Notes: a model not told the origin generated them from the letters alone. A stretch of 64,000 nucleotides of DNA from Pseudomonas sp. DY-1 (GCF_003626975.1 NZ_CP032616.1:4998001-5062000), one strand, 5' to 3'; shown: positions 36,050-44,679, numbered from the stretch's first letter. A program made the numbers and translations.

Positions 36050-36685
36050 ATGCAAGGCAATCCATGGTTCGGGCTGGTCATAGGCCTGCTCACGCCCCTG
36101 GTACTGGCCGGGGAAACCGGCATTGCCGCGCGGGTCAACGGCACCGACATCAGCAACTTCCGGCTGGAGCGGCATTTTGCCGACTACCTGAAGATCCAGG
36201 GCCGCCAGGTTGGCGCCATCCGCAGCCCGGTGGCCTACAAGCGCCTGAAGCGTGAGGCGCTGCAGCAACTGATCGACAAGGAACTGCTCTGGCAGGAGGC
36301 GAGCCGACTGGGCATCAGCGTGTCGGATGAGGAAATCAGCGGCAGCCTGGCCGAAATGAAGGCCGCCTTCCCTGACACCCAGGGTTTTGCCCGCGCGTTG
36401 GACGAGGCCGGTTTCGACGAGGCCTCGTATCGCGATTACCTGCGCCACGAGCTGGTCGCCAGCCGCGTCCTCGACGAAATCGCCCATGTGGACCCGCCCA
36501 GTGACACCGATGTGCGCGTCGCCTTCGAGAGCCTGAAACCGCAGATCGACCCGGGCATGGAAGAAGCGCGCGCCCTGGCTTTGGTGCGCCAATACATCAT
36601 TGGCCAACGCGTAGCCCAGGGCCGCGAGCTGGCGCTGGAGAAATTGCGCGAGAAGGGCAGGGTGGAAGTGCTGGTGGCGTTGTAG
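36050..36685 (+). CDS. SurA N-domain-like periplasmic chaperone lacking a PPIase domain
   Basis: This 211-residue exported protein has a short signal (about 1-20, LVLA/GET) followed by a SurA/PpiD-type N-terminal chaperone domain (ARVNGTDISNFRLERHFADY, REALQQLIDKELLWQEASRL, SDEEISGSLAEMK, DYLRHELVASRVLD). The parvulin PPIase domain expected near residue 150 is absent. Instead there is a helical C-terminus (QYIIGQRVAQGRELALEKL) that closes the chaperone fold. Likely helps fold or export one of the large secreted proteins of this locus. Last gene of the operon, 24 bases after the fusion protein. Confidence 0.82.
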   Translation: MQGNPWFGLVIGLLTPLVLAGETGIAARVNGTDISNFRLERHFADYLKIQGRQVGAIRSPVAYKRLKREALQQLIDKELLWQEASRLGISVSDEEISGSLAEMKAAFPDTQGFARALDEAGFDEASYRDYLRHELVASRVLDEIAHVDPPSDTDVRVAFESLKPQIDPGMEEARALALVRQYIIGQRVAQGRELALEKLREKGRVEVLVAL

Positions 36686-36712
36686 GTCGGCGATCCGCAG
36701 GGCCTGCTTTTC

Positions 36713-36735
36713 TGTGGGGGCGAATTCATTCGCGG
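36713..36735. repeat. REP half-element
   Basis: TGTGGGGGCGAATTCATTCG, single copy. Confidence 0.8.
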
Positions 36736-36778
36736 CGGAAGCCGCAGGGCTCCCCAATGATGTGCCGCACGGAGGAGC

Positions 36779-36812
36779 CACCCTCACCCTCTCCCGGAGG
36801 GAGAGGGGGCTA
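36779..36812. repeat. dispersed CCCTCTCCCGGAGGGAGAGGG repeat
   Basis: Third member of the family seen between bauB and bauC; here a near-perfect inverted repeat. Confidence 0.6.
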
Positions 36813-36838
36813 TCCGTGCAGCTCGCAGTCCCGCTTTT

Positions 36839-36862
36839 CTGTGGGAGCGAATTCATTCGCGA
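36839..36862. repeat. REP half-element
   Basis: CTGTGGGAGCGAATTCATTC, single copy, 100 bases after the previous REP. Confidence 0.8.
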
Positions 36863-36892
36863 AGGAGCCGGCAGGGATCCCGCGAAAGGCCA

Positions 36893-36952
36893 TCCCCCAC
36901 TTCTGGGGATAGCCACTGGCCAACATCGGCCATTCCCCCGGTTTTGGGGGAA
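36893..36952. promoter_or_regulatory. two candidate activator sites before the secretion/curli operon
   Basis: TCCCC-N7-GGGGA at the left end and TTCCCCC-N6-GGGGGAA at the right end, the latter a perfect 7-bp inverted repeat. They lie 70-130 bases before the -24 element, the typical enhancer distance for NtrC-type activators. They are the clearest examples of the motif in the window. Confidence 0.6.
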
Positions 36953-37022
36953 CCCCCGATGGCGGGTAAACCACCCCCATTGCAAATCAGCGACTTAGAA
37001 GCCTCTCCAGCGAGCAAATCGG

Positions 37023-37039
37023 CTGGCACGATGCGTGCG
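37023..37039 (+). promoter_or_regulatory. sigma-54 promoter of the secretion/curli operon
   Basis: CTGGCACGATGCGTGCG: exact GG-N10-GC, only two mismatches near the -12 element, 63 bases before the ATPase start. The next 9 kb of overlapping genes has no other promoter that I can see. Confidence 0.8.
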
Positions 37040-37101
37040 TATGTCCAGGCAAAGGCGGATTCCGGCAAGACCGGACCGCCATGGCCCCTGGAGGTACAAC
37101 C

Positions 37102-38790
37102 ATGGACAGCCAGCTCCTGACGCAGCCTGTACCGGAGCGTTTCGATACCGAACTGATGCGCGCCGCGCGCAAACGTTCGGACGAGCTGGGGCATCGTCTG
37201 GTGGATGCCCTGGACGAGCTGGCCAACCTGGCGCCGGATGCCTTCGCCCGGCACCTGGGCAGCACCCTGCATTACCCGGTGCTGGCCTTCGAGGCCCTCA
37301 GCCGCGGCACACCTTGTTTCGAACGGATTCCCCTGGCACTGGCCCTGAAGCGCGAGTTCGTGCTGCTGGAGCTGGACGGCGAAACCCTTGGCGTGTTCGC
37401 CGACCCCTTCGACGAGTCGCGGCTGGCCTGGATCGAGGAGCAACGCCAGGACGCGCAGCTGCACCTGGTGCATCCCCGCGAGCTGGCCGCCTTCCTCGAA
37501 CGCCACGAGGAAAGCTTCCACGCCGTCGACTCCCTGCAGGCCGGTGCCGGCACCGTGCAGGAAAGCGAGTCTTTTGAAACCCTCTCCCTGGCCCGCATCA
37601 GCGAAGACGCCAGCGTGGTGGTGAAGCTGGTCAACTCCACTCTCTATGACGCGCTCAAGCTGCACGCCAGCGATATCCACCTGGGCATGACCGGCAACGG
37701 CCTGTCCATCAAGTACCGCATCGACGGCGTGCTGGGTGGCGGCAGCCGCGTGCCCGGCATGGAGCTGGCAGAGCAGGTCATCTCGCGGGTGAAGGTGATG
37801 GCCGAGCTGGACATCGGCGAGAAGCGCGTGCCCCAGGACGGGCGCTTCAAGATCGGCATCAATGGCCGGCAGATCGACTTCCGCGTCTCCATCATGCCGA
37901 GCATCTTCGGCGAGGATGCGGTGTTGCGGGTACTCGACAAGCAGGACCTGGCCGACCAGGTCAACGGCGTGCGCCTGGAGGCCCTGGGCTTCGAGGACGG
38001 CACCCTGCGCAGTCTGCGCCGGCTGGCCTCCGAGCCCTACGGCATGGTGCTGGTCACCGGCCCCACCGGCAGCGGCAAGACTACCACGCTGTACGCGATG
38101 ATCACCGAGATCAACCACGGCGTGGACAAGATCATCACCATCGAAGACCCGGTGGAGTACCAGCTTCCCGGCGTGCTGCAGATCCCGGTGAACGAGAAGA
38201 AGGGCCTCACCTTCGCCCGTGGCCTGCGCTCCATCCTGCGCCACGACCCGGACAAGATCATGGTCGGCGAGATCCGCGACCCCGACACCGCACAGATCGC
38301 CGTGCAGTCGGCGCTGACCGGTCACCTGGTGTTCACCACCATCCACGCCAATAACGTGTTCGACGTGATCGGCCGCTTCAGTCAGATGGAAGTGGACCCC
38401 TACAGCTTCGTCTCCGCCCTTAACGCGGTGCTGGCCCAGCGCCTGATCCGCCTGGCCTGCCCGAGCTGCGCCGAGGTCGTGCAGCCGGGCGAGGAAGAGC
38501 TGCTGGCCTCGGGCATCGACCCCGCCAGCGCGCACCAGTACCGCTTCATCACCTGCCCGGGCTGCGGGCGATGCCGGGGCACCGGTTATCGCGGACGGAC
38601 CGCCATCGCCGAACTGCTGCGCCTGGACGATGACCTGCGCCAGCTGATCATCGAGCGCCAGCCCATCAGCCGCATCAAGGAACTGGCCGTCAAACGCGGC
38701 CTGCGCCTGCTGCGTACCTCGGCCCTGGACCTGGTCCGTGAAGGCCGCACCACGCTGGAGGAGATCAACCGTGTCACCTTTGTGGCCTGA
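37102..38790 (+). CDS. gspE: secretion/pilus assembly ATPase (GspE/PilB/MshE family)
   Basis: This 562-residue cytoplasmic hexameric ATPase has an N-terminal GspE-N/MshEN-like domain (to about 150), Walker A GPTGSGKTT at 320-328, Asp-box IITIEDPVEYQLPG, Walker B IMVGEIRDPDTAQIAV, and the His-box GHLVFTTIHANN. A zinc-binding domain near the end has CPSC and CPGCGRC. It would power pseudopilus extension together with GspF (at 22-23 kb). The start was moved to the second ATG, which follows GGAGGT. The 3' end overlaps the PilM-like gene by 20 bases. Confidence 0.92.
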   Translation: MDSQLLTQPVPERFDTELMRAARKRSDELGHRLVDALDELANLAPDAFARHLGSTLHYPVLAFEALSRGTPCFERIPLALALKREFVLLELDGETLGVFADPFDESRLAWIEEQRQDAQLHLVHPRELAAFLERHEESFHAVDSLQAGAGTVQESESFETLSLARISEDASVVVKLVNSTLYDALKLHASDIHLGMTGNGLSIKYRIDGVLGGGSRVPGMELAEQVISRVKVMAELDIGEKRVPQDGRFKIGINGRQIDFRVSIMPSIFGEDAVLRVLDKQDLADQVNGVRLEALGFEDGTLRSLRRLASEPYGMVLVTGPTGSGKTTTLYAMITEINHGVDKIITIEDPVEYQLPGVLQIPVNEKKGLTFARGLRSILRHDPDKIMVGEIRDPDTAQIAVQSALTGHLVFTTIHANNVFDVIGRFSQMEVDPYSFVSALNAVLAQRLIRLACPSCAEVVQPGEEELLASGIDPASAHQYRFITCPGCGRCRGTGYRGRTAIAELLRLDDDLRQLIIERQPISRIKELAVKRGLRLLRTSALDLVREGRTTLEEINRVTFVA

Positions 38791-39562
38791 GACCTACATC
38801 GCCGTGCTCGGGCCCCGCAGCGTGGGCCTGTTCCGGTGCCGTGACCGCCAGTGGCTCGGCAGCACCGCCTTCGACATCGTCGGCGGCCTGTCCTGGCCCT
38901 CCGCCGTGGCGGCACTGGAAACCCTGCTGGCCGGGCGCAAGCCGGAGCGGGCAATGCTCAAGGTGCTGCTGGCCAGCCACTACACGCGCTTCTGCCTGGT
39001 GCCCTGGAGCGAAGCCATCAACACCCCCGAGGAGCTGGCCGGTTACGCGCGCCTCTGCTTCGAAGACATCTACGGCACCCTGGGCGAAGGCTGGAACCTG
39101 AGTCTGGCGCCAGAAGCCGCCGGCCAGCCGCGCCTGGCCGCCGCCATGCCGGAGGAGCTGCTGACCCAGCTGCGCAGCCTGGCCAAGGCCAGTGGCCTGC
39201 GACTCGCGTCGGTGCAGCCCTATCTGGTCGCCGCCTTCAACCGCTACCGCGCCGCGCTGTCGATGGACGACTTTCTCTTCCTGGTGGCCGAACCCGGTCG
39301 CGGCAGCCTGCTGCTGGCGCGCGACGGTCGCTGGGCCACCGTGCGTTCGGTGACGCTGGACGAAAGCGACGTGGCGCTGAATGACCTGATCGCCCGCGAA
39401 GGCGAACTCCGTGGCCTGGAGCAGGGCGCTCCGGCTGCCTTCTTCCTGCATGCACCAGGACGCACTGGCCAGTTCGCCACTGACGTCGCCCGTCTGGATT
39501 CCGTGCTGCCAGACGGGCAGTACCAGGACCCCTTGCACGCCATGGCGATGACGGTGAGCTGA
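38771..39562 (+). CDS. PilM/GspL-N-like cytoplasmic assembly protein
   Basis: This 263-residue protein has the position and general plan of the actin-like PilM/MshI/GspL N-terminal proteins: short beta-rich start (YIAVLGPRSVGLFRC), PWSEAINTPEELAGYARLCF, and SLAKASGLRLASVQPYLVAA. Sequence motifs are weak, so the assignment leans on gene order before PilN- and PilO-like genes. The GTG start, behind GGAG, lies within the gspE 3' end. It would link the ATPase to the inner-membrane PilNO-type complex. Confidence 0.65.
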   Translation: MSPLWPETYIAVLGPRSVGLFRCRDRQWLGSTAFDIVGGLSWPSAVAALETLLAGRKPERAMLKVLLASHYTRFCLVPWSEAINTPEELAGYARLCFEDIYGTLGEGWNLSLAPEAAGQPRLAAAMPEELLTQLRSLAKASGLRLASVQPYLVAAFNRYRAALSMDDFLFLVAEPGRGSLLLARDGRWATVRSVTLDESDVALNDLIAREGELRGLEQGAPAAFFLHAPGRTGQFATDVARLDSVLPDGQYQDPLHAMAMTVS

Positions 39563-39563
39563 A

Positions 39564-40109
39564 ATGCGCCAGATCGATCTCGACTTCCAGCACAAACCTG
39601 TTTCCAGCGTCCCCGGCTGGCTGCTGCTCGGCGGCGGGATGCTGATGTCAGTGCTGATGCTCGCTGCGCACCAGGACATTGGCGCCGAGACCGATGCACG
39701 CACTGCCGAATTGCAACGCGTCGATCAGCAATTGCAGAAACGCGGCCTGCGCCAAGCACCGCTTTCGGCCGGAGAAGAGAAGGCCCGCGCCGCCAGCGTG
39801 GCGGAGCTGCGGCGCATCACTGCACAGATGAACCTGCCGTGGGATGGCCTGTTCGCCATGCTCGAAGGGCAGTCGCGCAAGGACATCGCTTTGCTGTCCC
39901 TGACTCCCGATGCCCGCAAGGGCCAGCTGCGCATCTCCGCCGAGGCGCGCGACCTGCCGGCCATGCTGGCCTTCCACCGGGAACTGGAAGCCAGCGACGC
40001 GCTGAGCGATGTCTCGCTGCTCAACCACGAAATGGTCACCGAGCAGGCCGAGCGGCCCATTCGCTTCAACTTGCTGGCGAACTGGGGGGTGAAGGATGCG
40101 CGTCCCTAG
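39564..40109 (+). CDS. PilN-like inner-membrane assembly protein
   Basis: This 181-residue bitopic protein has a short cytoplasmic start (MRQIDLDFQHKP, like the PilN INLL-type tail that binds PilM), one membrane helix at about 19-34, a coiled region (TAELQRVDQQLQKRGL), and a ferredoxin-like periplasmic domain (IALLSLTPDARKGQLRISAE, AFHRELEASDALSDVSLL). It follows the PilM-like gene by one base and overlaps the next by 14. Equivalent to GspL C-terminal part/MshJ in related systems. Confidence 0.75.
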   Translation: MRQIDLDFQHKPVSSVPGWLLLGGGMLMSVLMLAAHQDIGAETDARTAELQRVDQQLQKRGLRQAPLSAGEEKARAASVAELRRITAQMNLPWDGLFAMLEGQSRKDIALLSLTPDARKGQLRISAEARDLPAMLAFHRELEASDALSDVSLLNHEMVTEQAERPIRFNLLANWGVKDARP

Positions 40110-40647
40110 GCTGATCCTCATCGAACAGACCCGGCGCCTCGGTTGGCCGGGTCTGGCCGGCGGCACACTGCTGGCCCTGGCCCTGGGCTATGCCCTGCTG
40201 GGGCTGCTGCCAGCGCGCCAGGCGTTGGCCAACCTGGATCTCCAACTGGCTGCGGATCGCGCGCAACTGTCGGCTGCCGCCAGCGTCGTTTCCAGCAAGC
40301 CGACCAGTGACGCGTCGTCGGCCCAGTTGGAAGACTTCCGCCGCAACCTGCCGGCGCAACTGGACGCCACCGGCGCCATCGACCGCATCTACGCCCTGGC
40401 CAGGGAAGAGGGCATCTCACTGGCCCGTGGCGAATACGCCCTCGGACTCGATCCCAAGACCCGCCTGGCGCGCTACCAGGTACTGCTGCCAGTGCGCGGC
40501 AGCTACCCGCAACTGCGCCGTTTCCTCCATGGCCTGCAGGCACAACTGCCGGCCCTGGCCCTGGAAGAGGTGGACCTGCAACGCAAGCAGATTGCCGACT
40601 CGGAACTCGAGGGGCGTATCCGCATGACCCTGTATCTGGCGAGGTGA
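40096..40647 (+). CDS. PilO/GspM-like inner-membrane assembly protein
   Basis: This 183-residue bitopic protein has an N-terminal helix at about 20-40 (LAGGTLLALALGYALLGLLP), a coiled linker, and a ferredoxin-like domain with the PilO pattern ATGAIDRIYALAREEGISLA, then YQVLLPVRGSYPQLRRFLHG and LEEVDLQRKQ. It pairs with the PilN-like protein as PilN-PilO or GspL-GspM do. Reading frame overlaps both neighbours. Confidence 0.8.
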   Translation: MRVPRLILIEQTRRLGWPGLAGGTLLALALGYALLGLLPARQALANLDLQLAADRAQLSAAASVVSSKPTSDASSAQLEDFRRNLPAQLDATGAIDRIYALAREEGISLARGEYALGLDPKTRLARYQVLLPVRGSYPQLRRFLHGLQAQLPALALEEVDLQRKQIADSELEGRIRMTLYLAR

Positions 40648-40649
40648 CC

Positions 40650-41147
40650 ATGGCACGCCGTCTGTTCTGGTTGGCATTCCTCGGCTCGGCCGCCGTTCTG
40701 GCGGTGGTCCCTGAGTTCTTCAGCGAGCAGGCCGAACCCATGGCCATGCCGCGCCCACCACGCCTGGCGGCAACGCCCGAGACCGCCGCGCAGGTACCTG
40801 CGCCAGTGGCGTCGGCGCTGTCCGAGGTCGCGGTACCGGCGGCCGACCTGTTCGCTGTGCAGAGCTGGTATGTGGCACCACCGCCGCCTCCGGCGATGGC
40901 CTCCGTGGCTCCCCCCCCGCCACCGAAGCCAACCGCGCCGCCATTGCCGTTCAAGTTCATCGGCAAGATGGATGACCGCCAGCAAATGCAGGTTTTCCTG
41001 ATGCGCGGCGAGCAAGTGCTGGTGGTGCGTGAAGGCGACCTGATCGACAAGACCTACAAGGTCCAGCGCATCGATCCCGAGCGCATGACGCTGGTCTACC
41101 TGCCCCTGGACATCGCCCAGACCCTGGTCGTGGGGAGTTCGCTATGA
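40650..41147 (+). CDS. PilP/GspC-like secretin-linking protein
   Basis: This 165-residue protein has one N-terminal membrane helix, a Pro/Ala-rich periplasmic linker (APPPPPAMASVAPPPPPKPT), and a C-terminal homology-region-like beta domain (FKFIGKMDDRQQMQVFLMRG, VVREGDLIDKTYKVQRID). The FIG...VFL...GD/G pattern is shared by PilP, MshK-like and GspC proteins, which bind the secretin N0 domain. A GTG two codons earlier is also possible. It overlaps the secretin gene by four bases. Confidence 0.75.
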   Translation: MARRLFWLAFLGSAAVLAVVPEFFSEQAEPMAMPRPPRLAATPETAAQVPAPVASALSEVAVPAADLFAVQSWYVAPPPPPAMASVAPPPPPKPTAPPLPFKFIGKMDDRQQMQVFLMRGEQVLVVREGDLIDKTYKVQRIDPERMTLVYLPLDIAQTLVVGSSL

Positions 41148-42964
41148 GCCGCCTGACCTGCTGCCTGGCACTGGTGCTACTCGCCGGTTGCGCCACCAAT
41201 CTGGCCCAACGTGAAGGGCTGGATCTGATCGATGCCGGCCAGTTCGAGGAAGGCCTGGCCAAGCTGGAGCAGACGGCGCGCGAGTCGCCCCGCGATGTCG
41301 GCGCGCAGATGGCCCTGACCACCCAGCGCGAGCGCGCAGTGAAGGCGTTGCTCAGCAACGGTGACCTCGCACGCAGCCAGCGTGACTTCGCCACCGCACG
41401 CCTGAACTACGAGCGCGTACTGCGCATCGAGAGCCACAACCAGCGGGCGCTGGACGGCCTGCACATGATCGAGCAACAGCGCAACATCCAGGACATGCTG
41501 CGCCAGGGCCAGACCGACCTGCGCCGGGGTGATGTGGTCGGCGCCTCGCGCCAGGTGCGCGGCATTTTCGCCCTGGACCCCGAGCATGAAGGCGCCCGCG
41601 AATTGAAACGCAGCATCGAAGTGGTCCAGGCCCGCTCCGCCGTGCCCTATCCGCAGCTGCGTTCGCGACTGGACCGGCCAGTGACCCTGGAGTTTCGCGA
41701 CGCCAACCTCAAGGTGATCTTCGAAGTGCTGGCGCAGACCTCGGGACTGAACTTCATCTTCGACAAGGATGTGCGCCCGGACCTCAAGGCCACCATCTTC
41801 GTCCGCGAGGTGCCGATCGAGGATGCGGTGGAACTGCTGCTGCAACAGAACCAGCTGCACCAGCGCGTGGTGAACGACAACACCATCGTCGTCTACCCCG
41901 ACTCGCCGCAGAAGCTGAAGGATTACCAGGACCTGGTGATGCGCACCTTCTACCTGACCAATACCGACGCGGCGACGGCGATGAACCTGGTCAAGACGCT
42001 GTTGAAAACCCGCGACGTGTTCATCGACGAGCGCCTCAACACACTGACCATGCGTGATACGCCGGACGCTGTGCGCATGGCGGAAAAACTCTTCCAGGCC
42101 CAGGACCAGTCCAACCCCGAGGTGGTGCTGGAAGTGGAAGTGATGGAGGTATCGCGCAAGCGCATCCTCGACCTCGGCCTGCAATGGCCCAACACCTTCG
42201 GTGTGATCAACGACGACGGCTCGCCCGTGACGATTCTCGACCAGCTCAAGGGCATCGATTCCGGTCGCATCAGCATCTCGCCGTCGCCGCAGCTGAAGAT
42301 CAACGCCCAGGACAACGACGTGAACACCCTGGCCAGCCCGGTGATCCGCGTCAGCAACCGCGAGCAGGCCCGCGTCCATATCGGTCAGCGGGTACCCATC
42401 GTCAGCGCCACGTCGGTGCCTTCCACCCAGGGCCCGGTAATCACCGAGAGCATCACCTACCTGGACGTCGGCCTGAAGCTGGAGGTACAGCCCACGGTGC
42501 ACCTGAACAACGAGGTGGCCATCAAGATCGCCCTGGAGGTAAGCAACGCCACTCCACTGACCCCGACCCAGGCGGGCACCATCCCGGTCCAGGTGGACAC
42601 TCGCAACGCCCAGACCACTCTGCGCCTGCGTGACGGCGAAACCCAGGTCCTGGCGGGCCTGGTGCGCAACGACCAGTCCAACAGCGGCAACAAGATTCCG
42701 GGTCTCGGCGACATTCCCGGCATCGGCCGGCTGTTCGGCAGCAACAACGACCAGCTCGCCAAGTCCGAGCTGGTGCTCTCCATCACCCCGCGCATCGTGC
42801 GCAACCTGCCGTACCAGAGCCCCTACGACATGGAGTTCCCCTCGGGCACCGAGAGCAGCATGCGCGTGCCGACGGTGCGCGGCCCGGTGGAAGCCCTTGG
42901 CGTCGATTTGCCCGATGCACCGGCGGTGGTGGTCAGCCCCGCTCCCATCAGTGGGAGGCCCTGA
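41144..42964 (+). CDS. gspD: lipoprotein secretin (GspD/PilQ/MshL family)
   Basis: This 606-residue outer-membrane secretin is unusual in having a lipoprotein signal (LVLLAGC) and an N-terminal helical TPR-like region to about 165 (LIDAGQFEEGLAKLEQTARE, DLARSQRDFATARLNYERVL). An STN-like domain follows (VTLEFRDANLKVIFEVLAQT), then N-domains, and the secretin core with VPIVSATSVPSTQGPVITES, YLDVGLKLEVQPTV and GLVRNDQSNSG...IPGLGDIPGIGRLFG. The core would form the outer-membrane channel. It continues the operon four bases after the pseudopilins' predecessor and should self-target by its lipid anchor, since no pilotin gene is seen. Confidence 0.93.
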   Translation: MSRLTCCLALVLLAGCATNLAQREGLDLIDAGQFEEGLAKLEQTARESPRDVGAQMALTTQRERAVKALLSNGDLARSQRDFATARLNYERVLRIESHNQRALDGLHMIEQQRNIQDMLRQGQTDLRRGDVVGASRQVRGIFALDPEHEGARELKRSIEVVQARSAVPYPQLRSRLDRPVTLEFRDANLKVIFEVLAQTSGLNFIFDKDVRPDLKATIFVREVPIEDAVELLLQQNQLHQRVVNDNTIVVYPDSPQKLKDYQDLVMRTFYLTNTDAATAMNLVKTLLKTRDVFIDERLNTLTMRDTPDAVRMAEKLFQAQDQSNPEVVLEVEVMEVSRKRILDLGLQWPNTFGVINDDGSPVTILDQLKGIDSGRISISPSPQLKINAQDNDVNTLASPVIRVSNREQARVHIGQRVPIVSATSVPSTQGPVITESITYLDVGLKLEVQPTVHLNNEVAIKIALEVSNATPLTPTQAGTIPVQVDTRNAQTTLRLRDGETQVLAGLVRNDQSNSGNKIPGLGDIPGIGRLFGSNNDQLAKSELVLSITPRIVRNLPYQSPYDMEFPSGTESSMRVPTVRGPVEALGVDLPDAPAVVVSPAPISGRP

Positions 42965-42967
42965 ACC

Positions 42968-43438
42968 ATGCAACGCCAGGCTGCCTTCTCGCTGATCGAA
43001 CTGGTGATCGCCATGGCCATTCTCGGCCTGCTTGCCGGCATGGCCGCGCCGCTGGCCGAAACCGTGATCCAGCGTGGCAAGGAACAGGCACTCAAGGCCG
43101 CCCTCTACGAGATCCGCGACGCCATCGATGCCTACAAGCTGGCCGCGGACGCCGGGCATATCGAGAAATCCGTCGCCAGCTCCGGTTACCCGGCGTCGCT
43201 TTCGGTACTGGTGGAAGGAGTGCGTGACCTGCGCAGCATCAAGGGCGAGCGCATCTACTTCCTGCGCCGCATTCCACGCGATCCTTTCGCCGACACCCGC
43301 CTGGAGCCCGAGGAAAACTGGGGCCTGCGCGCCTATACCAGCCCGGCGAACGACCCGCGGCCCGGCGTGGACGTGTTCGACGTCTATTCCTTGTCCTCCG
43401 GCCGTGCACTCAATGGCACGCTTTACCGGGAGTGGTGA
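42968..43438 (+). CDS. pseudopilin, GspG/H-like (first of three in the operon)
   Basis: This 156-residue prepilin has cleavage expected in QRQAA/FSLIELVIAMAILGLL. The residue before Phe is Ala rather than the usual Gly, and Glu is at +5. The C-terminal part follows the GspG-like pattern (YEIRDAIDAYKLAADAGHIE, YPASLSVLVEGV, YFLRRIPRDPF, DVYSLSSGRALNGTLYREW). It is a candidate major or minor pseudopilus subunit, three bases after the secretin stop. Confidence 0.88.
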   Translation: MQRQAAFSLIELVIAMAILGLLAGMAAPLAETVIQRGKEQALKAALYEIRDAIDAYKLAADAGHIEKSVASSGYPASLSVLVEGVRDLRSIKGERIYFLRRIPRDPFADTRLEPEENWGLRAYTSPANDPRPGVDVFDVYSLSSGRALNGTLYREW

Positions 43439-43440
43439 CG

Positions 43441-43815
43441 ATGACTCGGCAGAAGGGCTTCACCCTCATCGAACTGCTGGTGGTCATGGCCATCATCGCC
43501 ACGCTGATGACCATTGCCGTGCCGCGCTATTTCTCCAGCCTGGAGAACTCCAAGGAGACCACCCTGCGCCAGAGCCTCTCGGTCATGCGCGAGGCCCTGG
43601 ACCAGTTCTACGGCGATACCGGGCGCTATCCTGATTCGATAGAGGAACTCGTTGCCCAGCGCTACCTGCGCGCCCTGCCACAGGACCCGATGACCGAGCG
43701 CAGCGACCTGTGGGTGGTACTGCCTCCCCCGGAAGGCGCGCCGGGCAGCGTCTACGACGTCAAGAGCGGCGCCCCGGGCCGGGCGCGTGACGGGAGCCTC
43801 TATGCGGACTGGTGA
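43441..43815 (+). CDS. pseudopilin, GspG-like (second)
   Basis: This 124-residue prepilin reads TRQKG/FTLIELLVVMAIIATLMTIA with Glu at +5, then a short GspG-type globular part (REALDQFYGDTGRYPDSIEE, RYLRALPQDPMT, DVKSGAPGRARDGSLYADW). Two GTG codons just upstream are in frame; the ATG has the better spaced GGGAG. It shares the SLYADW/TLYREW ending with the preceding pseudopilin. Confidence 0.9.
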   Translation: MTRQKGFTLIELLVVMAIIATLMTIAVPRYFSSLENSKETTLRQSLSVMREALDQFYGDTGRYPDSIEELVAQRYLRALPQDPMTERSDLWVVLPPPEGAPGSVYDVKSGAPGRARDGSLYADW

Positions 43816-44290
43816 GCAGGGTTTCACCTACCTCGGCGTGCTCTTCCTCGTGATGCTGATGGGGATGGCACTGGCCGGCGCGGGACAGCTCTGGTCCACC
43901 AGCAGCCAGCGCGCCCGCGAGCGCGACCTGCTCTGGGTCGGCAGCCAGTACGCCCAGGCCCTGCGCAGTTACTACCGCTCCTCGCCGGGGGTGGCGCAGT
44001 ACCCGGCGACCCTGGAAGAGCTGCTGGAAGACAACCGTTTCCCGCAGGCCGTCAGGCACTTGAGGCAGCTCTATCCCGACCCCATCACCGGCAGCACGGA
44101 CTGGGGCCTGATCCGCTCCTTCGACGGACGCATCGCCGGCATCTACAGTCAGGCCCGCCAGCGCCCGATGAAACAGGCGCACTTCCCCGCGCAATGGGTG
44201 GAGTTCGAAGGCACGGGCAGCTATGCCGACTGGCGCTTCGTCGCCGAGAAAGCCTTCATGGAGAACACGCCGGCGAGGGCCTTGCCATGA
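43802..44290 (+). CDS. pseudopilin-like protein (third), degenerate cleavage site
   Basis: This 162-residue protein has TGEQG/FTYLGVLFLVMLMGMALAGA, a prepilin-like start in which the expected Glu at +5 is Gly. That is a feature of GspK-like or tip subunits and of some minor pilins. The rest (SSQRARERDLLWVGSQYAQA, YYRSSPGVAQYPATLEELLE, LYPDPITGSTDWGLIRSFDG) resembles type II secretion GspG-like proteins of MSHA/Tap type. Its start overlaps the previous gene and its end overlaps csgE. Confidence 0.82.
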   Translation: MRTGEQGFTYLGVLFLVMLMGMALAGAGQLWSTSSQRARERDLLWVGSQYAQALRSYYRSSPGVAQYPATLEELLEDNRFPQAVRHLRQLYPDPITGSTDWGLIRSFDGRIAGIYSQARQRPMKQAHFPAQWVEFEGTGSYADWRFVAEKAFMENTPARALP

Positions 44291-44679
44291 ACCGCGCACC
44301 GCTGCTGGCCGTCCTCGCTCTGTGCTGCGCCCTGGGCGCGGCGCGTGCTGATGAAGACGAGATCATGGGCTTCATCGTCGACTACACCATTTCCCACATC
44401 GGCCACGACTTCTATCGCTCCTTCAGTGAGCGCCTGCGCGACACCAGCAAGCTGGATTTCAACCTGGTGGTGCGCGAACGCCCCGATGCCCGCTGGGGCA
44501 GCCTGATCTGGGTGGAGTACGAGCAACGCGTGCTCTACCGCCAGTTTCTTCCGCCCAACACCGCAGAACTGCAACCCACTGCCTATGCAGCGGCGGACCT
44601 GGTGCTGGAGGCCATCGCCCAAACGAAGCTGCAACGCCTCCTGCAAGACACACACGACATGGAGAGGGACGAACTATGA
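44287..44679 (+). CDS. csgE: curli assembly protein CsgE
   Basis: This 130-residue periplasmic protein has a signal peptide (about 1-21) and the CsgE pattern: EIMGFIVDYTISHIGHDFYR, SFSERLRD, NLVVRERPDARWGSLIWVEY, VLYRQFLPP. CsgE caps the CsgG channel and directs curlin subunits to it. The ATG overlaps the end of the pseudopilin gene by four bases, so the curli genes are physically fused to the secretion operon. That arrangement is not found in the classical csgDEFG operon. Confidence 0.9.
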   Translation: MNRAPLLAVLALCCALGAARADEDEIMGFIVDYTISHIGHDFYRSFSERLRDTSKLDFNLVVRERPDARWGSLIWVEYEQRVLYRQFLPPNTAELQPTAYAAADLVLEAIAQTKLQRLLQDTHDMERDEL

